DNA from: Lutjanus erythropterus
Taxonomy: Eukaryota; Chordata; Actinopteri; Lutjaniformes; Lutjanidae
Length of the DNA stretch: 64,000 bases
Assembly: GCA_020091685.1 (NCBI GenBank)
Contig: CM034607.1
Location: 11,027,548-11,091,547 of the forward strand
Direction: 5' to 3'
The notes beneath the pieces were generated by a model. The model was not told where the DNA came from. It saw nothing but the letters and a program-made list of their open reading frames with translations, and ran no database searches. How positions within the stretch are numbered: the first letter of the stretch is position 1; each line of letters starts with the position of its first letter. The position numbers and the translations under genes are program-made. Below, piece after piece: positions 35,583-48,415 of this stretch.

Positions 35583-38500
35583 GACTGATTCATCCTCAGA
35601 GTGCGGACATGAGAGTGGCATCAATCTTCTCACCTAACTCAAGCAAATAAGTGTGTTCCCAAAAGCTATTCCTTTTAGACAAATTAAAAATTCTGATCGT
35701 AAGGTTATGTCATTTCACAGCACGGTCACCGGTTTCAGGATTTCAAGTGTCAGTATCTTGAAACAGAGAGGAGCAAGGATCTTCTAAAGTTGAGAATGAA
35801 ACACTTCAGTCAAGAAAAGGTGATTTAACAGAAACTGAAATTCTTGTTTTGAAAGAAATTAGACTTGGGAAGACTTGATTAAAAAAAACTTGCCGAACAA
35901 GCTTTGAATTGAGGGACCATTTAATTGAGCACATATCTATGAAGTAATCCACTGAGTCAGTGGAAATAGTTTTAGGACACAGTGAGATTTAATTCACCGT
36001 GACAAGGGAGCCAAGATCTGATAACTCTTAGATCATATTACTTAACTCTTGATGCTGGATGACACTTGTGGAGACTTCTGAAAAGTCTTATTAAACTCTG
36101 TTATCGTCCTTGTTACGAGTGTCCTGTTGAAACTCTTTGAAATGTGTGATATTACATCCAGTAAGACATAGAGCGAATCCTCTCCAGCCTCTGCGAGTCT
36201 ACTTCTAACCGGACATGACTTAATTGGCTTTTCTAACTCTCTATATGGCAATGAAAGAGGAGATGGTGAGTTTCTGGGTGTAATCTGATTACTTCAGATC
36301 TGCTCTCTGAGGACTTCCTATCATGGCCTGTTGTGCGTCGATCAGATCAATTTTTGTCCACTAATGTCAATGAACAGCCCAAATGCCCGCCCTCTGGTCA
36401 TATTTAAGATCAATATCCCCAATTCAATGGGAAGGTGAAGCCAATTCAGGCCGATGGAGGGCTAAAAAGAGCAGAGCTGGAGAAGAGGAAACGAGACAGT
36501 ATTGCAATTAGTGTGTAATAAGTGAGAGGCAAATTATCTACTTAGCGATGGTATCTCAATCGCAGCTCCAACTCTCTTAATAAGTTCTGCTGGATCATTT
36601 AACCAAGTGTTTGGTTACTGATGCTCTAGGTAAATACACCTCGATGGCAGAGGAACACTTTGACTACCTGAGATGAAGTGTCATAACAGTGGGAAAATTG
36701 GTAAAAATTAGGGTAATTTTTGATGACTTCAGTGATGTCGTGAGGAGACAAGCCAAGTTTGGGCAGTTTTTGATTGTTATTGCTATAATAGCCTGCTGAA
36801 TAACCTGCAGGTCTGGTGCACCTTGTTTTTTTTTTGTGTTTATTTTTTGATAGTCAAGCCTACCAAGAAAACAGAATGATAATACTGGTATAATTGGGTC
36901 AGTGAGAAAGGCTCCAACTGAAATCTACCAGCAAACACTGATCCAGCAAATTCTCACCAGAAATGAAAATACAGTATGTATGTGGTACAGCATGTGGAAA
37001 GCAAACAGAACAGCTTGCTAACATAACAACCCCGAGTTGTCAACTGTAATGTGGATAGCCGAAAGAATCTTAAAGCTCATAAAGACAGAAAATCCTTGTC
37101 TGCACAGAGTGTAACTGTATTAGTAAAAGAAATTGATTAAGAAGTGGTCTGGTCAAGTCTGGAGTGCTGCTGATCATGGTCTCTGTTAAATCTCTATCTC
37201 CTCTCTGCAGTTCATCATTCGTTAAGAGCCTGAACAACCTTAGTAACCCCAAACAGGCACAGCAGGTCTATCAAGCCAGTAAGAATGGTACTTGGAATCC
37301 AAAGTTTGGAGGATGGTGTCATTTTTCTAAATCTTTTACAGCCAAAAAACACAAGAGTAAAAGTGTAGGAAATGGGTTTTTATCTATTCTAACAATAGCT
37401 GTAAACTTTGGCATGTCTGGCTAACTAGCATATTCCAGCTTACTATGTACAGTTATAGTGCTAACGTGGCACTTCTTGCACAGCCAGAATCAGTAACAAA
37501 CATTATTTCGTGGGGTTCCAGGTTATGTTAGACCTCAGTTGTGTATTACCTTCAGTGGGAGTTTTTATCAGTTAAGCTCAAAACATCTTACCAAAGGACC
37601 GCAGCTGAAAATTAGCCAGTTAGCTAAGAGTAAAGATACACTTGCTTTTAACTACCTGTTTGCAGACTTGTCCATATGGCTACTACACGTAGCTGCCTCC
37701 ATTTTGAGTGATGGTTGTGTGCATTTAAACAGCGTGTTTAAACAGCAAACATCTCCAGCGTAACACTGTCACATTTAAATGTTGATTAATGTGTGTATTT
37801 TCTTATAAATAAAAAAGAGTCCTGAATGATGCTGTGAGTTTAGGCTAACATTAGCGGCTCTGTCCTGCTCTTTATTTGATTTGGGGAAGCAACCCTAGCC
37901 AACATCACCAAAGATAACCAAGCATTACATTTGCCTAAGACATCGATTAATCCTCATCCTCAAAGCCTTTGGTTTTAATGTTAAAAGTGACACATTTAGC
38001 ATTAATGTATCCACCATAACCTGTAACTCGTCCAAGTATAGGCACATTTTTATGTAAGCTAAACAAGGTTATGACAGAGCGAAATATATTCTTAAAAATA
38101 CTCTACTACTGTATGTAATACTAGGGTTAATTAACTCTACCTTGCAGTACAAAAACAATGACAATGGATGAGTTTTTGGTGGGAACCTATAACTGATCTT
38201 TTAGCTTGACATCATGTAGACCTATGTGGCAATCAAGTGCCCATTTACAACCTTTTTATTTCTAGTCACACTAAGTCTGAGTTTTCAATCAATCCATGAC
38301 ACCTACAGTAATTAGCAAGTCAGCTATGTTAAGACAACGGTAACAGCAATTGTTCTTTAGCTCAATTTGAGAGGCTTACTTTTGTCGAAGACTCATTATT
38401 TCAAAAATTACAAAAGATTTCAAGTGATAGGCAACCATTATGACTGTAAACCACAGAACGGAAAGCTTGACAGATGCAGCAGCAGCAGCAGCAGCAACCA

Positions 38501-39814
38501 ATCCTAATTTCAGTATCATCATTGTATGTCTTTGTATGTTGCTATCTGTTTGTGTGTGTTTCTTCATATGTGTGTTTGCCAGATCTGCCGTGGGCACACT
38601 GTGATGCTGGCAAACATGCTTGTGTTCAGTGTTTGATCAGGCTTGTGAGAATATTCACATAGATTCTCTCCCTTTTTCCATTTCTGCGCACATGGACACA
38701 CTCACATGCTCACTAATTAGTTCAGCTTGACTCAGTGAGGATTTAACTACTGTATATATCATTTGTTTTTTTCCATCGAACAGCAAAGAAAGAAAATGAA
38801 TGTAACTCAAAAATAAATCACTGGACAGAAATAAACCGCAACAACAGCCAAGATCTCAAACTTTCACACCAGGGATCCACCAACACGTCCCAAATCACAT
38901 CCTTTTTAGTCCCTTCTCATCCTGTTCCATCAATTATTTTTTTTCTCTGCATCAGCCTGAGCCCATACCTGACATCGCAGCCAATTTCCCATATTTCAGA
39001 GCTGCTGCTGCTATCCTGCCCCTCCCAGTGGGACAGGGAATAGTGTAACACTGCATCCTCTGCCATGTGAGACACACTGCAGCACAGTGTGATGGAGCAT
39101 CGCCTCCGTCAAGGACACGCCGGCTCTTCCCGGTATGTAGAGGGTGGATGACTTCGACACACACGGCTGAATATAGATTCTAGGTCACACTGGGTCAGAG
39201 GTCACCCCATTCATTCATTCTCCGTAGTCATGTGTTGCGGCCAAGGGATAGAGATTCATGCTGTGTCCCAGTTCCACGCTAGAATCATAGTATGCAGTAT
39301 GCACCAGATACAAATTATGAAAGGAGAAATGAATGTAGTAGTGCTGTTAATATACAAACTGATAACATTACCTTAGCCTACTGTAGGCCTGAGCAGTGAG
39401 TGACGTATCCATCATGAAAGCATTATTTTCAGTCATGGATGGGAGCCTGGAGCAGTTATCTAAAAACGATGATCTTTAAACATCTTTTTCAAGAGTTGCT
39501 GTTCTTATAAGTCGACTTACCATAACCTGTCCGGCTGTACTGACCTCGTCCACGCACATTGCCATATAACTGTCACCATTTTCACAGTGCATTCTCATTC
39601 CCAACTCGTCAAATGTCGCTGTTTTGTCTCAACCATTGTGGACTCATACAGACATCCACAGTGCCCATTAGCGTCTGAAAGAGACGCACCATGCTTTTGA
39701 CATAGTATAAAGATTGAGAAAGTCCATGTCTATAGTAGGTGGGGTGGATGGATGGCTCAAACAAACAGGACTTTCACAAAGGAGACCAGGGTTTGTGCCC
39801 CATGTGAAAATGAA
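35583..39814. other. Probable intron or intergenic sequence, no gene seen
   Basis: AT-rich sequence with a (CAG)7 run at about 38477-38497. No exon could be supported on either strand. Confidence 0.45.
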
Positions 39815-40087
39815 AAGTTCATAATTATATTTTCATTGATGTATAATCACTTGAAAATAAGAATGATTGTGTTTTCATTTCCTCAGAATGAGGGAGTGGG
39901 TCCTTTTCCACACAGGGCACCATGTTGCACCACTGACTTTCTGCAGTAGTCCAGAAAGGCCAAACCAAACACTGCCTCTAAAAAGGGTCTTTCCTGTTTT
40001 CCAAGGCCACTGTAGGCTCTTCTACACATTTGGAAGGGGTGGGTGAGGCACATTGGTTGCAGTTACACTAAATACAGATCCATTAAG
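39815..40087. mobile_element. MITE, 'aaaggtccggtgt' family, copy 2
   Basis: Shares 'gtataatcacttgaaaataa', 'gggagtgggtccttttcc', 'caccatgttgcaccactgac' and 'gtccagaaaggccaaaccaa' with copy 1 at 15427-15689. It is longer on the right ('ccactgtaggctcttctaca', 'tttggaaggggtgggtgagg'), a segment missing from copy 1. Confidence 0.7.
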
Positions 40088-40654
40088 GTACATAACATTA
40101 CGTGCTTCATGTGACTTCCTTGCAAGTCGCTTCAGTGATTTCACAACACTGACCACATGTTAAGAGAGGCTTTCTAGCAGCACCTCACACAACCACTGAA
40201 GGGTACCTTGTGCATCAGTACGAAATGCCGGGGGGCATTACATAGCAGTGTTGGTAATGAATGAGAATGGAATGAGAATTGTTTGGATGTTCACAGCATC
40301 CTATACCACTGCAAATGGGTTAATAGTGGAGTGAATGGACTAGCGCATCTCATACCGATGTTGAAGGGTACTTTGAGGGCCCATATGAGACATCGAGGGG
40401 CGTTGATATTACATTGGTATTTAGCAAGTTGGCATGAGAACGGGTTGATTTTTCTGGCTCTGGCACCATCTCTGATTGGCTCAGATGTTTTTCCAACCAG
40501 GGAAACAGCTGTTAATGAGCACAACACCAAACCTATTGGAACTGTTGAAATATCTGAGACAAGAAATGTTGTGAAAATGTTTTTTTTTTTTTTTACAAAG
40601 ATTTGATATCACTCTGGGTTTGTTTTCTTTTACTATTTTTCCTATTCTCTATTT

Positions 40655-40830
40655 CCACTTTATTGACAGGACAGCATTAGATAGACAGGAAATGGGAGAG
40701 AGAGAGTAGGGGGAACGCATACAGCAAATGGCCACAGGCAGGAATCAAACCCATGGCCGCTGCTAAGGACGGATAGCTGCTGTACACCGGCTGAATGCTC
40801 TCTACCAACTCAGCCACCTGAACGCCCGAT
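40655..40830 (-). mobile_element. tRNA-derived SINE, best copy in the window
   Basis: Reads 'gacaggaaatgggagagaga', 'acagcaaatggccacaggc', 'ggaatcaaacccatggccgc' and 'ctctaccaactcagccacct'. In reverse complement this is an A-box-like 'ggctgagttggtagagagc' followed by a B-box-like 'GGTTTGATTCC'. The tRNA-like head and poor coding capacity fit a SINE. Confidence 0.7.
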
Positions 40831-41050
40831 CTGTTGATTATTGTCTTGATTATTCAATTAGTTGTTTGGTCCATAAAATGTCAGAAAAAGAGGAAAAAGG
40901 TTGATCCCTCTTCTCAGAGCTCAGGATGACATCATCAAATGTCCTGTTTTGAGAAATTGGACATTTTTTTCTTAAAGACTCAAAACTCAGTGGTTGCTGA
41001 TTACTTTAGTAGTTAATTAATGATGAATTAATTGATTGTTGCAGCTCTAA
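40831..41050. repeat. Dispersed 'GGGCTGCAACTAA' family, copy 3
   Basis: Contains 'ggtccataaaatgtcagaaa', 'caggatgacatcatcaaatg' and ends with 'ttgattgttgcagctctaa', the inverted form of the family's GGGCTGCAAC start. It follows the SINE directly. Confidence 0.65.
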
Positions 41051-41522
41051 TCTCTATTTTTTGATAAAATAGTGTGCAACAGCACCACAAGCATTTAATT
41101 CAATTTGTCATTTTCCAGTCTCTACACACTACTGTCTAAAACCCTGCTAAGAATTTAATGAAGGTTGGCCTGGTACTTTAGACACATACCACAATGTTCC
41201 TGGTTCTGTCCTAGCTGAGCACCTCTGCTGCACGTCCTGCTCTCCTCTCTTTTGTCTGTACTGTCAGCAACTGTCCAGTAAGATGACACAACATATGATT
41301 GTGTTGAAGAGGAGAACAGTGGCTGATGTGCATGCAGACAAACACACAGGCAGGGAAGTAGACAGACAAAAAGACAACCAGATGGATGGACAATGAATGG
41401 ACTTAAAGAGTGAAGGAGAGTTGAAGGAGAGAGGACAATCACAAGACAGCGAGACGCTCGGGAGCTGAGTTTAAAATGCCTTTATGTACTGTTTTATAGT
41501 AGTCCTTGTCTCTCACCGTCTG

Positions 41523-41560
<38 letters not shown>

Positions 41561-42374
41561 ACACACGTTTAGTTCAGTTTAAAGCAGCTCAATGCAAATC
41601 AGATTAATTCAGTTCAGTTTCAGGTGAATATCCACACACACACAAACACACTGTACACACAGGCATCTGCATATCACACACAAACACAATAAAATTCAAC
41701 TCCATTCAAATCAATTCAACCCAATTACATTTTATTTTCATTGCAATGAAATTAACTTCACATGTAAACACACACACACTGCCCTGACTGATATAATGTG
41801 GGGTGTAAGCAGTCCGTCAGGCACAAAGAGTGGCTGGCTGTACAGGCGTATCGCTCCTCTCTTTGTTTACAGTTAGCAGGGGGTCAGACAAGGACAAGGA
41901 AAGAGGGGGGCACAACAACAGTCGCACAAAAACAGTAACACACACACATGCACATACACACACATCACGCGCCCCCATGCCAGTGCGTGGACCCCTAAAA
42001 GCCTACAGCGCTCTCTTTGATAGCAGCTAATTGGCGTCCCACATCACAAACAAAGATAACAAGAGCTTCCTTTAACTGTACACCCGTCCATCCTCTGACA
42101 GCCAGAGCTCAGAGAGGAAACAGCTCTTAAAATAAAAAATTCAAGGCTGTAATTTTTCCAACTCTGCTTTTTTTAAGCCCCAAAACGCCCCTGAGCCAAA
42201 TTATGGTGCTCAAATATTAATGGCTACATTAAATATAAGGAATATATTCATCTCTGTGGTGAAGAAAAGAAAGAAAACACAGCACCGAAACTGAATTATG
42301 TTACCAAGAATCTCTCATGTGAGACACTTCTGACAAATAGACAGATACTGTGCACTGTGCACAAATAATGGGTC
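41051..42374. other. No gene seen; CA-rich
   Basis: (CA)n at 41527-41566, with more CA-rich stretches near 41630-41680 and 41930-41965. No exon supported. Confidence 0.5.
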
Positions 42375-42900
42375 AAACAAGGTTCTCCCTAAAGGGCTGA
42401 GGTTCTATCCAGAGCCATTTCCCGCTAAAGAACCCTTTTTGAAGTAAGGGTTTGTTGTAAGTCCTTTGTAAGACTAAGATTCCACTAAGAACCGTTTTCA
42501 TCTAAAGAATTATTGAAATCCTTGACGAACTCAAGGGTTCTTTGGAACATAATGTAAAAGGGTTCTTGGTAGAACCCCCTGTGTGTGTTCTAGGTAAAAC
42601 CCTTGGAATATAAAAGGGTTCTCGGTACAACCACCTGGGTAGGTTCTGGTTAAAAGCTTTGGGATATGAAAGGGATCTTGGTAGAACCCCTTGGCTGGGT
42701 TCTTGTTAGCAACCTTAGAAAGAGGGTTCTGGGTGGAATCATTAGACCATGCAAGGGTTCTCTGTAGAATAACTAACGGGTGAAACCTTTCACAGATGCT
42801 TCAATAGCCCTAATGCTGGGTTCTAGATGGAACTCGACTCTTGTAAAAGCTTCTGCCAGGAACCAAAATGGGTTTTCCTATGGGAACAAGCCAAAGAACC
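42375..42900. repeat. Degenerate minisatellite of palindromic 'agggttct...agaaccc' units
   Basis: At least seven diverged units with the core AAAGGGTTCTTGGTAGAACC, such as 'aaaagggttcttggtagaac', 'aaaagggttctcggtacaac', 'gaaagggatcttggtagaac' and 'gcaagggttctctgtagaat'. Each unit is itself an imperfect palindrome. Confidence 0.75.
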
Positions 42901-43149
42901 ATTTGGCCTGTTTCTAATTATCACCTTTATTTCTAAGAGCGTGTAAGACAGATGCAGATGCATTAAAAAGCTCCAGTAATGTCTCCACAATAGAGACATT
43001 AGAGCTCGGGTTTTATCCACCTCTGAGCAAATAAGCCATGAAATCCCTCAGTCGCTGCCCCAGTTCTTCATTTCAATCGACAAAATGATCACACTGAACA
43101 TGTCACACAATGAAAATGGATTCAAGTGCAGCTTAAACATGATGCCATA

Positions 43150-43482
43150 CGCCCTCTCTCTGTCATTTTTTCTGTCTCTCACTCTGTCCTCCCCTTTCCT
43201 TTGTCAGCCTCACACCACAGAATCACAATGCTCATTTGCAATCGCCCTTTCATGAGGCACCGTGTGCCGCGCTGGACTCACACTCAGCCAGTGTGTCTGT
43301 GTGTATTAGGAGGAGAAGGGGGAGGGGTGACGCTGAGGAATCGTAACCTCCTCCTTCCATTTCCATCTCTCTTTTTTGCTCTCTGGCGCTCCATCCTTCA
43401 CCATTCTCACGCTCAGCTCTCCCCTTCCATTCTCCTTCCCTCCTCACCTCAGCGAGGGACGGCTGTATCTATAATTGTGTAT

Positions 43483-43522
<40 letters not shown>

Positions 43523-44160
43523 TGTGTGTGTGTGTGCTGAAGAGAAGGCAACTGTCCTCCCCCGTCTCTCTGGCCCTTCTTTCATCTCCTCCTTCACTTG
43601 TCTTCCCCTCCGTCCCCTCCACCCTCACTCTAAACCCCTCATTCTGCACTTTTATTCACTCCTCCTCCTTTAACTGCTCTTCATCCTGCTCTTAATTCTA
43701 CTGCTTCATCTTTTCTATAATGTACAAAGCACCTCCTCTCCTCTCCTCTCCTCTCCTCTCCTCTCCTCTCCTCTCCTCTCCTATTCCTTATCTTATTCCT
43801 TTTCCTTTTCTCTCCTCTACTTTCTCATCCTTGTCTCTCCTGTCTTCCCTCAGCATCTTCTTTCCTTTCCTTTCCCTGCACTTCTCATTCCCCTTCATTT
43901 CCTTTCGTATTTTCTTCTCCTCTCTATACCCTCTCCTTTCTTTTCCTCCTTTCATCTTCTTTCCTCTTCTAGCCTCTTCTTTCTTCTATAGCGCTTTCAT
44001 TTCCTTTCCATTCCTCTTCTCTCCTTCTTTCTTCTCTTCTCTCTCCTCCTCTCCTAGCATCCTCTTTCTTTTACTTTCATCTACTTTCCCTCTGTGCCTC
44101 TCTCCATTCCCACTTTTTTAAACTTTTCTTTCCTCTTCTTCTCATTTCTCTCATCTCCTA
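43150..44160. repeat. Long polypyrimidine tract with (CTCTC)n and (GT)n
   Basis: From about 43560 to 44160 the plus strand is almost all C and T. A (CTCCT)n pentamer run covers 43732-43782, and (GT)n lies at 43487-43536. The 189- and 133-residue open frames here encode only Ser/Leu/Phe/Pro-rich low-complexity peptides and are not genes. Confidence 0.85.
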
Positions 44161-47100
44161 CAAAACTGATCTCCATATGCGATCATCAGCACACCAGCAT
44201 CAGCACAATATGATTTACAGCAATGTACAGTCTATTAACAATGTACATTATATTAATTATGTCAGCCTTAAAAAGTGGTTAAACACATTTTCTCTGAACA
44301 AAACAGTGGATTAACTGAGTTTATGTGGGTGTTTAGTTCACTCTACATCTTTTCCCTTCTTTCTCTCAAAACGCACACATGAGCTGGTGTTTTAGCTGCA
44401 GCCTCCTGCACTCGTCTCTACCTTTAGGGAGAATACGCTGAGAACAAAAAAGGGAATGAGAGAGGGAGGATATAAAAGACACACAAACAGAGGAAGAGGT
44501 CAGAAGGGTGTGCGGTGAGAAGATGAGTGAATGAACAGCTGCATAAAAGAGGGTCTTGGAGTGAACAGGGAGTGGAGAGAGGGGTGTGGGAGAGCGGGCG
44601 AAAGGTTGAGAAAGAGTGGAAGAGAGGGAGCGAGAAGAGGAATGATCGCCATGATCTTTTTTTAAAAGAAGGACCTGTTCAGTGAGCAGAACTAACGTGA
44701 GCTAAGTAGCGCAGCCTCTCAACAAAACAGACAGATGTCTGAGTACAATGACTTTGTGATCGCCCTTTCCCCCCCTCAGCCTCTCTCACCAACTGGTTCT
44801 GAAATACTTATCGGCTCTGAAGTTGCTGAAAAAGCAACTATATTTAAAGACTGTCCCTCCCTCCCTCCCGATTGGCTAGACCTCTGTTTCAGTGTCTGCT
44901 CTCTGGAGACTGCAGAGTAGTCCAATATTTGATTACTGTGACACTGATTCATGATGGGGCTCCTTAAGTGGCACTGCCAATATCAAAGTGAAGTCTTCCT
45001 GGAATCTGAGTGATAAGTTTTGACTTTAAATTCTTCATCCACAAAATATTAACACTATTCACACAAAATGGTGAGAAATTCAAGGAAAAAACTGACTAAA
45101 TTTGAAGAAAAACAACAAAAAAGTGTTTTTATATGCTACACATCATCACCTATACTTTTTAGTATACTATTAGTATCTGGCCCAGCAATAAGAAAAATAT
45201 CGTATTGCAGGTATTCCTGGGTCTTTTAAAGGTGTTTCAGAGTTTGTCGTTTCCTGGAAAACAATTACAAATGCAGGGATGTTACTAAATTTGCAATTTC
45301 CAGTGAAACACTTTCTCGCTTATGATGCCAATGGAGCATGGAGGGAGAATACATCTGTCCTCCGGAGAGAACTGCAGTGTTTGTTGGGGCTGAGCCTGAC
45401 TTTACAAAAGCACAACTCTGTAACTTTATTCAGTGACTTGTGTGAAGCTGGAGCATATTTTTCAAAAAACCTTCCTGATGGAGAGATTTCTTAAGCTTAC
45501 TTGTTGCAAAAGTAGCAACCATAACTGTTAGCTGCTGTTAGCAGCAACAGAACTGGGCTCAGCAGCTGGGACAAACACAGCAAACGGAGATTACAATACT
45601 GGGGTTGTTTACTGAGTCTCCTGGTGGAAGGATGGCTTCATTTGCTGACAAAATAAGTTAGCTAACCACTAACTGCAGTTAGCTCAGTTAGCTATGACTC
45701 AGCCCCAGCTCTCCCATGGCATTACATCTATGGAACGCAATAACTTATGATTTTCCCCAGTGTGAGATTGAGGTTTTTTTTTTTTTATTAATGTCAGGGG
45801 GGCATAAGTCACAGCTCTATTGGCTACCGTAAACACCAACTCTGCTAGCCATATCATGGGAACTTTAAAAGCAACCCCCCCCACCCTGCTGAATCAGCAC
45901 CATGGACAGGGCCAGAAGTCATTGAACTAACTGCAGAGAAAGTGTGTGTTTTTGCAGCAATGGGCATTTATTTTCAGGATAATGGGCTGTTGGACAAGGC
46001 TTTCAGTCCAATTTGACATTTTTTTCCCAAACTATTATGGTTTCGCAATAATGGGCCATCAGAACAATGCCTAATCCCCCTTAATCTGGAGCTTTGTGGC
46101 AGACTAGATGGGCAGTAGAGATGATGCACCAAGGTCCCAGGCTGAATTCAGACCCCCCCCCACTGAGACTTTATTTTTTGTTTCCTTTCATTTATCAAAT
46201 AAAATTATTTTGCACCTACTATTTTATTAAGCAACTTGTTTTGATGGGACTGTATAAAGTTTCAATGCGACCAAGATGAAGTGAAGCTGATCAAAGTGTG
46301 TGCAGTTGCGTCACATGCTGTGCAGGAAGTAGAAAGATGGAAAATTAAGTTTGCGTATGGATCAGATGAAGCAGTGCTGAGAATGCAACCAGGTGGCATG
46401 GAGCTTAAAAGGCAAACTAAAGCACTCAACTAATTAGCAGAAGAGAAAACAGTAATCCATCAAAATGCGTAGTCAGGGCCCTGAAGCTGGAGTAAAATAA
46501 TGTGTCTGCTCTCAATTTCTGATCTGATAAATCCATTAATAGTTGACAACAGCTGCACAGAGCTGGTTTTTCATTAATGATACACTGTGCCTCAAACAAA
46601 ACACGTCTCTGTGATTCCAAACATGAGAAAAGTCAGACCCAGATAGAAAAATAACTCTGTCTACAAGTACTAACCTCAATGTCTTAGTTCAAGTTGTCAC
46701 CTCTTTTGACCTCAGCATCCGGGGCAAGACTTGACCCTTTGACCTTTCACTGAGAGGAAAGATCAATAAGCATTAGGCAATTTACTTGAAGGGAACACAC
46801 AGTCAAAATAAAGTAGAGAACATGTAATTCCAGAAGTGGATGGTGTAGTTTACGACCCCCGTAAGTAGGGAAGGCAATGCTTTGGTGTCCCACACATTCT
46901 GGAGATTAAACAGAGAATAGTCTATCCATCCATTCAATCCACCTGATTGATAACGCCGAACAGCACCCGACTGTGTGTTGCCATGAGAATAAGAGGCTGT
47001 GTTTCCCTGGCAACTATTCTTCAAAGGCCCCCGCCTCTCTCCTGTCTGCACTCTCTTGATGAGATTCACTGATGCAAGGGCAGCAGCAGTAGTGTTAATA

Positions 47101-47371
47101 GTTACACCAGTCAGCGGGTAAGACAGCGCTGGAGTTGTGACAGACGCACAATGAGATTAGCTTAACATGCTTAGTCCTTTATCGAAATGTAAAGATGGGA
47201 AAGAAAGAATCGCCTGCAAGGCTCTCGGATTAGACTGGTTCAGGTTTTGTAAGGGTAATATGGATAATTTTGGCTTGAAGCTATACCTACATCTTTTGTT
47301 TCTCACTGTGACTCATAGGCACTTATAACTGTTGTGTAGAACCATTATAGTTCACATGGTACCAAAAAGAG
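44161..47371. other. Probable intron, no coding exon seen
   Basis: A TATAAAAG (44471-44478) lies in a purine-rich block; no exon with a convincing donor follows. Around 45140-45900 'gttagct'-rich sequence resembles degraded repeat DNA. Confidence 0.4.
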
Positions 47372-47711
47372 GGTTGGGCTGCCATTGTCCATTGCGATGG
47401 CTGACAGTCTTCTGCCATTTTAACATTGTGGTTTAAAAAAGACGTCTGTATTTCAGGTAGTGTGTCCTCTTAGAGTTGGCATAAAATTGTTGACTAAGTT
47501 CTGTTTTTGACATGTGGGCAACAAAAAAAGTTGCTGTACTGCTGTTCATTGCACTACATCTCTATTATTTTATTATACTTTTTAAACAGTTAAATTACAG
47601 ACGTGGTGCAGAGGCAAAGACCGTTTTAGATCCAGTAACAATGTCATCGTCCATTGTGATATTTCACTGTGGAAACCGTGATATGGAAATTTAGTAGATA
47701 TCGCCCAACCT
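47372..47711. mobile_element. Small MITE with GGTTGGGC ends
   Basis: Starts GGTTGGGC and ends GCCCAACCT, with AAAGAG on both sides (47366-47371 and 47712-47717). 'gtccattgcgatggctg' on the left and 'cgtccattgtgatatttcac' on the right are partly similar inside. No coding content; family not identified. Confidence 0.5.
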
Positions 47712-47744
47712 AAAGAGCATCATAGAACATTTAAAGCGGATAAT

Positions 47745-48415
47745 TATTTTTTTTAATAACAACATTTGATTAAATGACTACAACTTGAAAGGAACTCTCA
47801 GCGCTGTTAGCTTTTTAGCTTTTATCAGCTCACTGCTTTAGTTTTACGGCCACCAAAGAAAAAACTGCTGTTTTGGTTCATTTTTTAAATCTTTCGTTCA
47901 CTCTTACCACTCTCTTAGTGTAGTTTACAGCAATAGATGGCAGTTATTTTCAATGCAAAAGCCCTAAAGAATTGTATGCAACCTCCCCAGCAGCAAATAC
48001 CAGACAGACAAAGTTAACAGCTAGCTAGTGAGCATAGTAGAGCATGTAGCAGCTGAAGAGCCAGATCTTAAAGAAAGATGGCTCTGGAAAGAACTCAACA
48101 ATGTCTTTAAATAAAAACAATAGATCAAATGACTACATATAACATGAGGTTAATCACTTGTAGTGACAAAAAAGAATTAGTACCACTCAGCACTGTTTAC
48201 TTTATAGCGTATTTTTGTGGCTACTAAAATGACTAAGCTGCTGTTGGTTTGGTTTTTATGGTTTTGTTCACTCTTACCACTCTCTGCAGCTGACAACACT
48301 TTAAAGAAATGTATGTCACCTACCCAGCTTTAAAAAGCAGATAGACAAAGTTAGCAGTTAGATAGTAAACAGAGTGGAGCATTTAGCTGCTGAAGAACCA
48401 ACTCTTAAAGATCCC
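47745..48415. repeat. Diverged tandem duplication, unit about 0.33 kb
   Basis: Unit 1 (about 47750-48090) and unit 2 (about 48100-48415) share in order 'caaatgactaca', 'ttgttcactcttaccactct', 'ctaaagaattgtatg'/'ttaaagaaatgtatg', 'cagacaaagtta'/'agacaaagtta', 'gagca' and 'agctgctgaaga(g/a)cca'. Confidence 0.65.

Noticed and set aside
40655-40830. tRNA-like boxes as a functional tRNA
   Set aside because: Fits a SINE head followed by a non-tRNA body, with further copies in the window.
43126-44121. 189- and 133-residue open frames
   Set aside because: Encoded by a GT microsatellite and a polypyrimidine tract; the peptides are Ser/Leu/Phe/Pro-rich noise.
44471-44478. TATAAAAG as a promoter
   Set aside because: No following exon with a convincing donor; the surrounding block is purine-rich noise.
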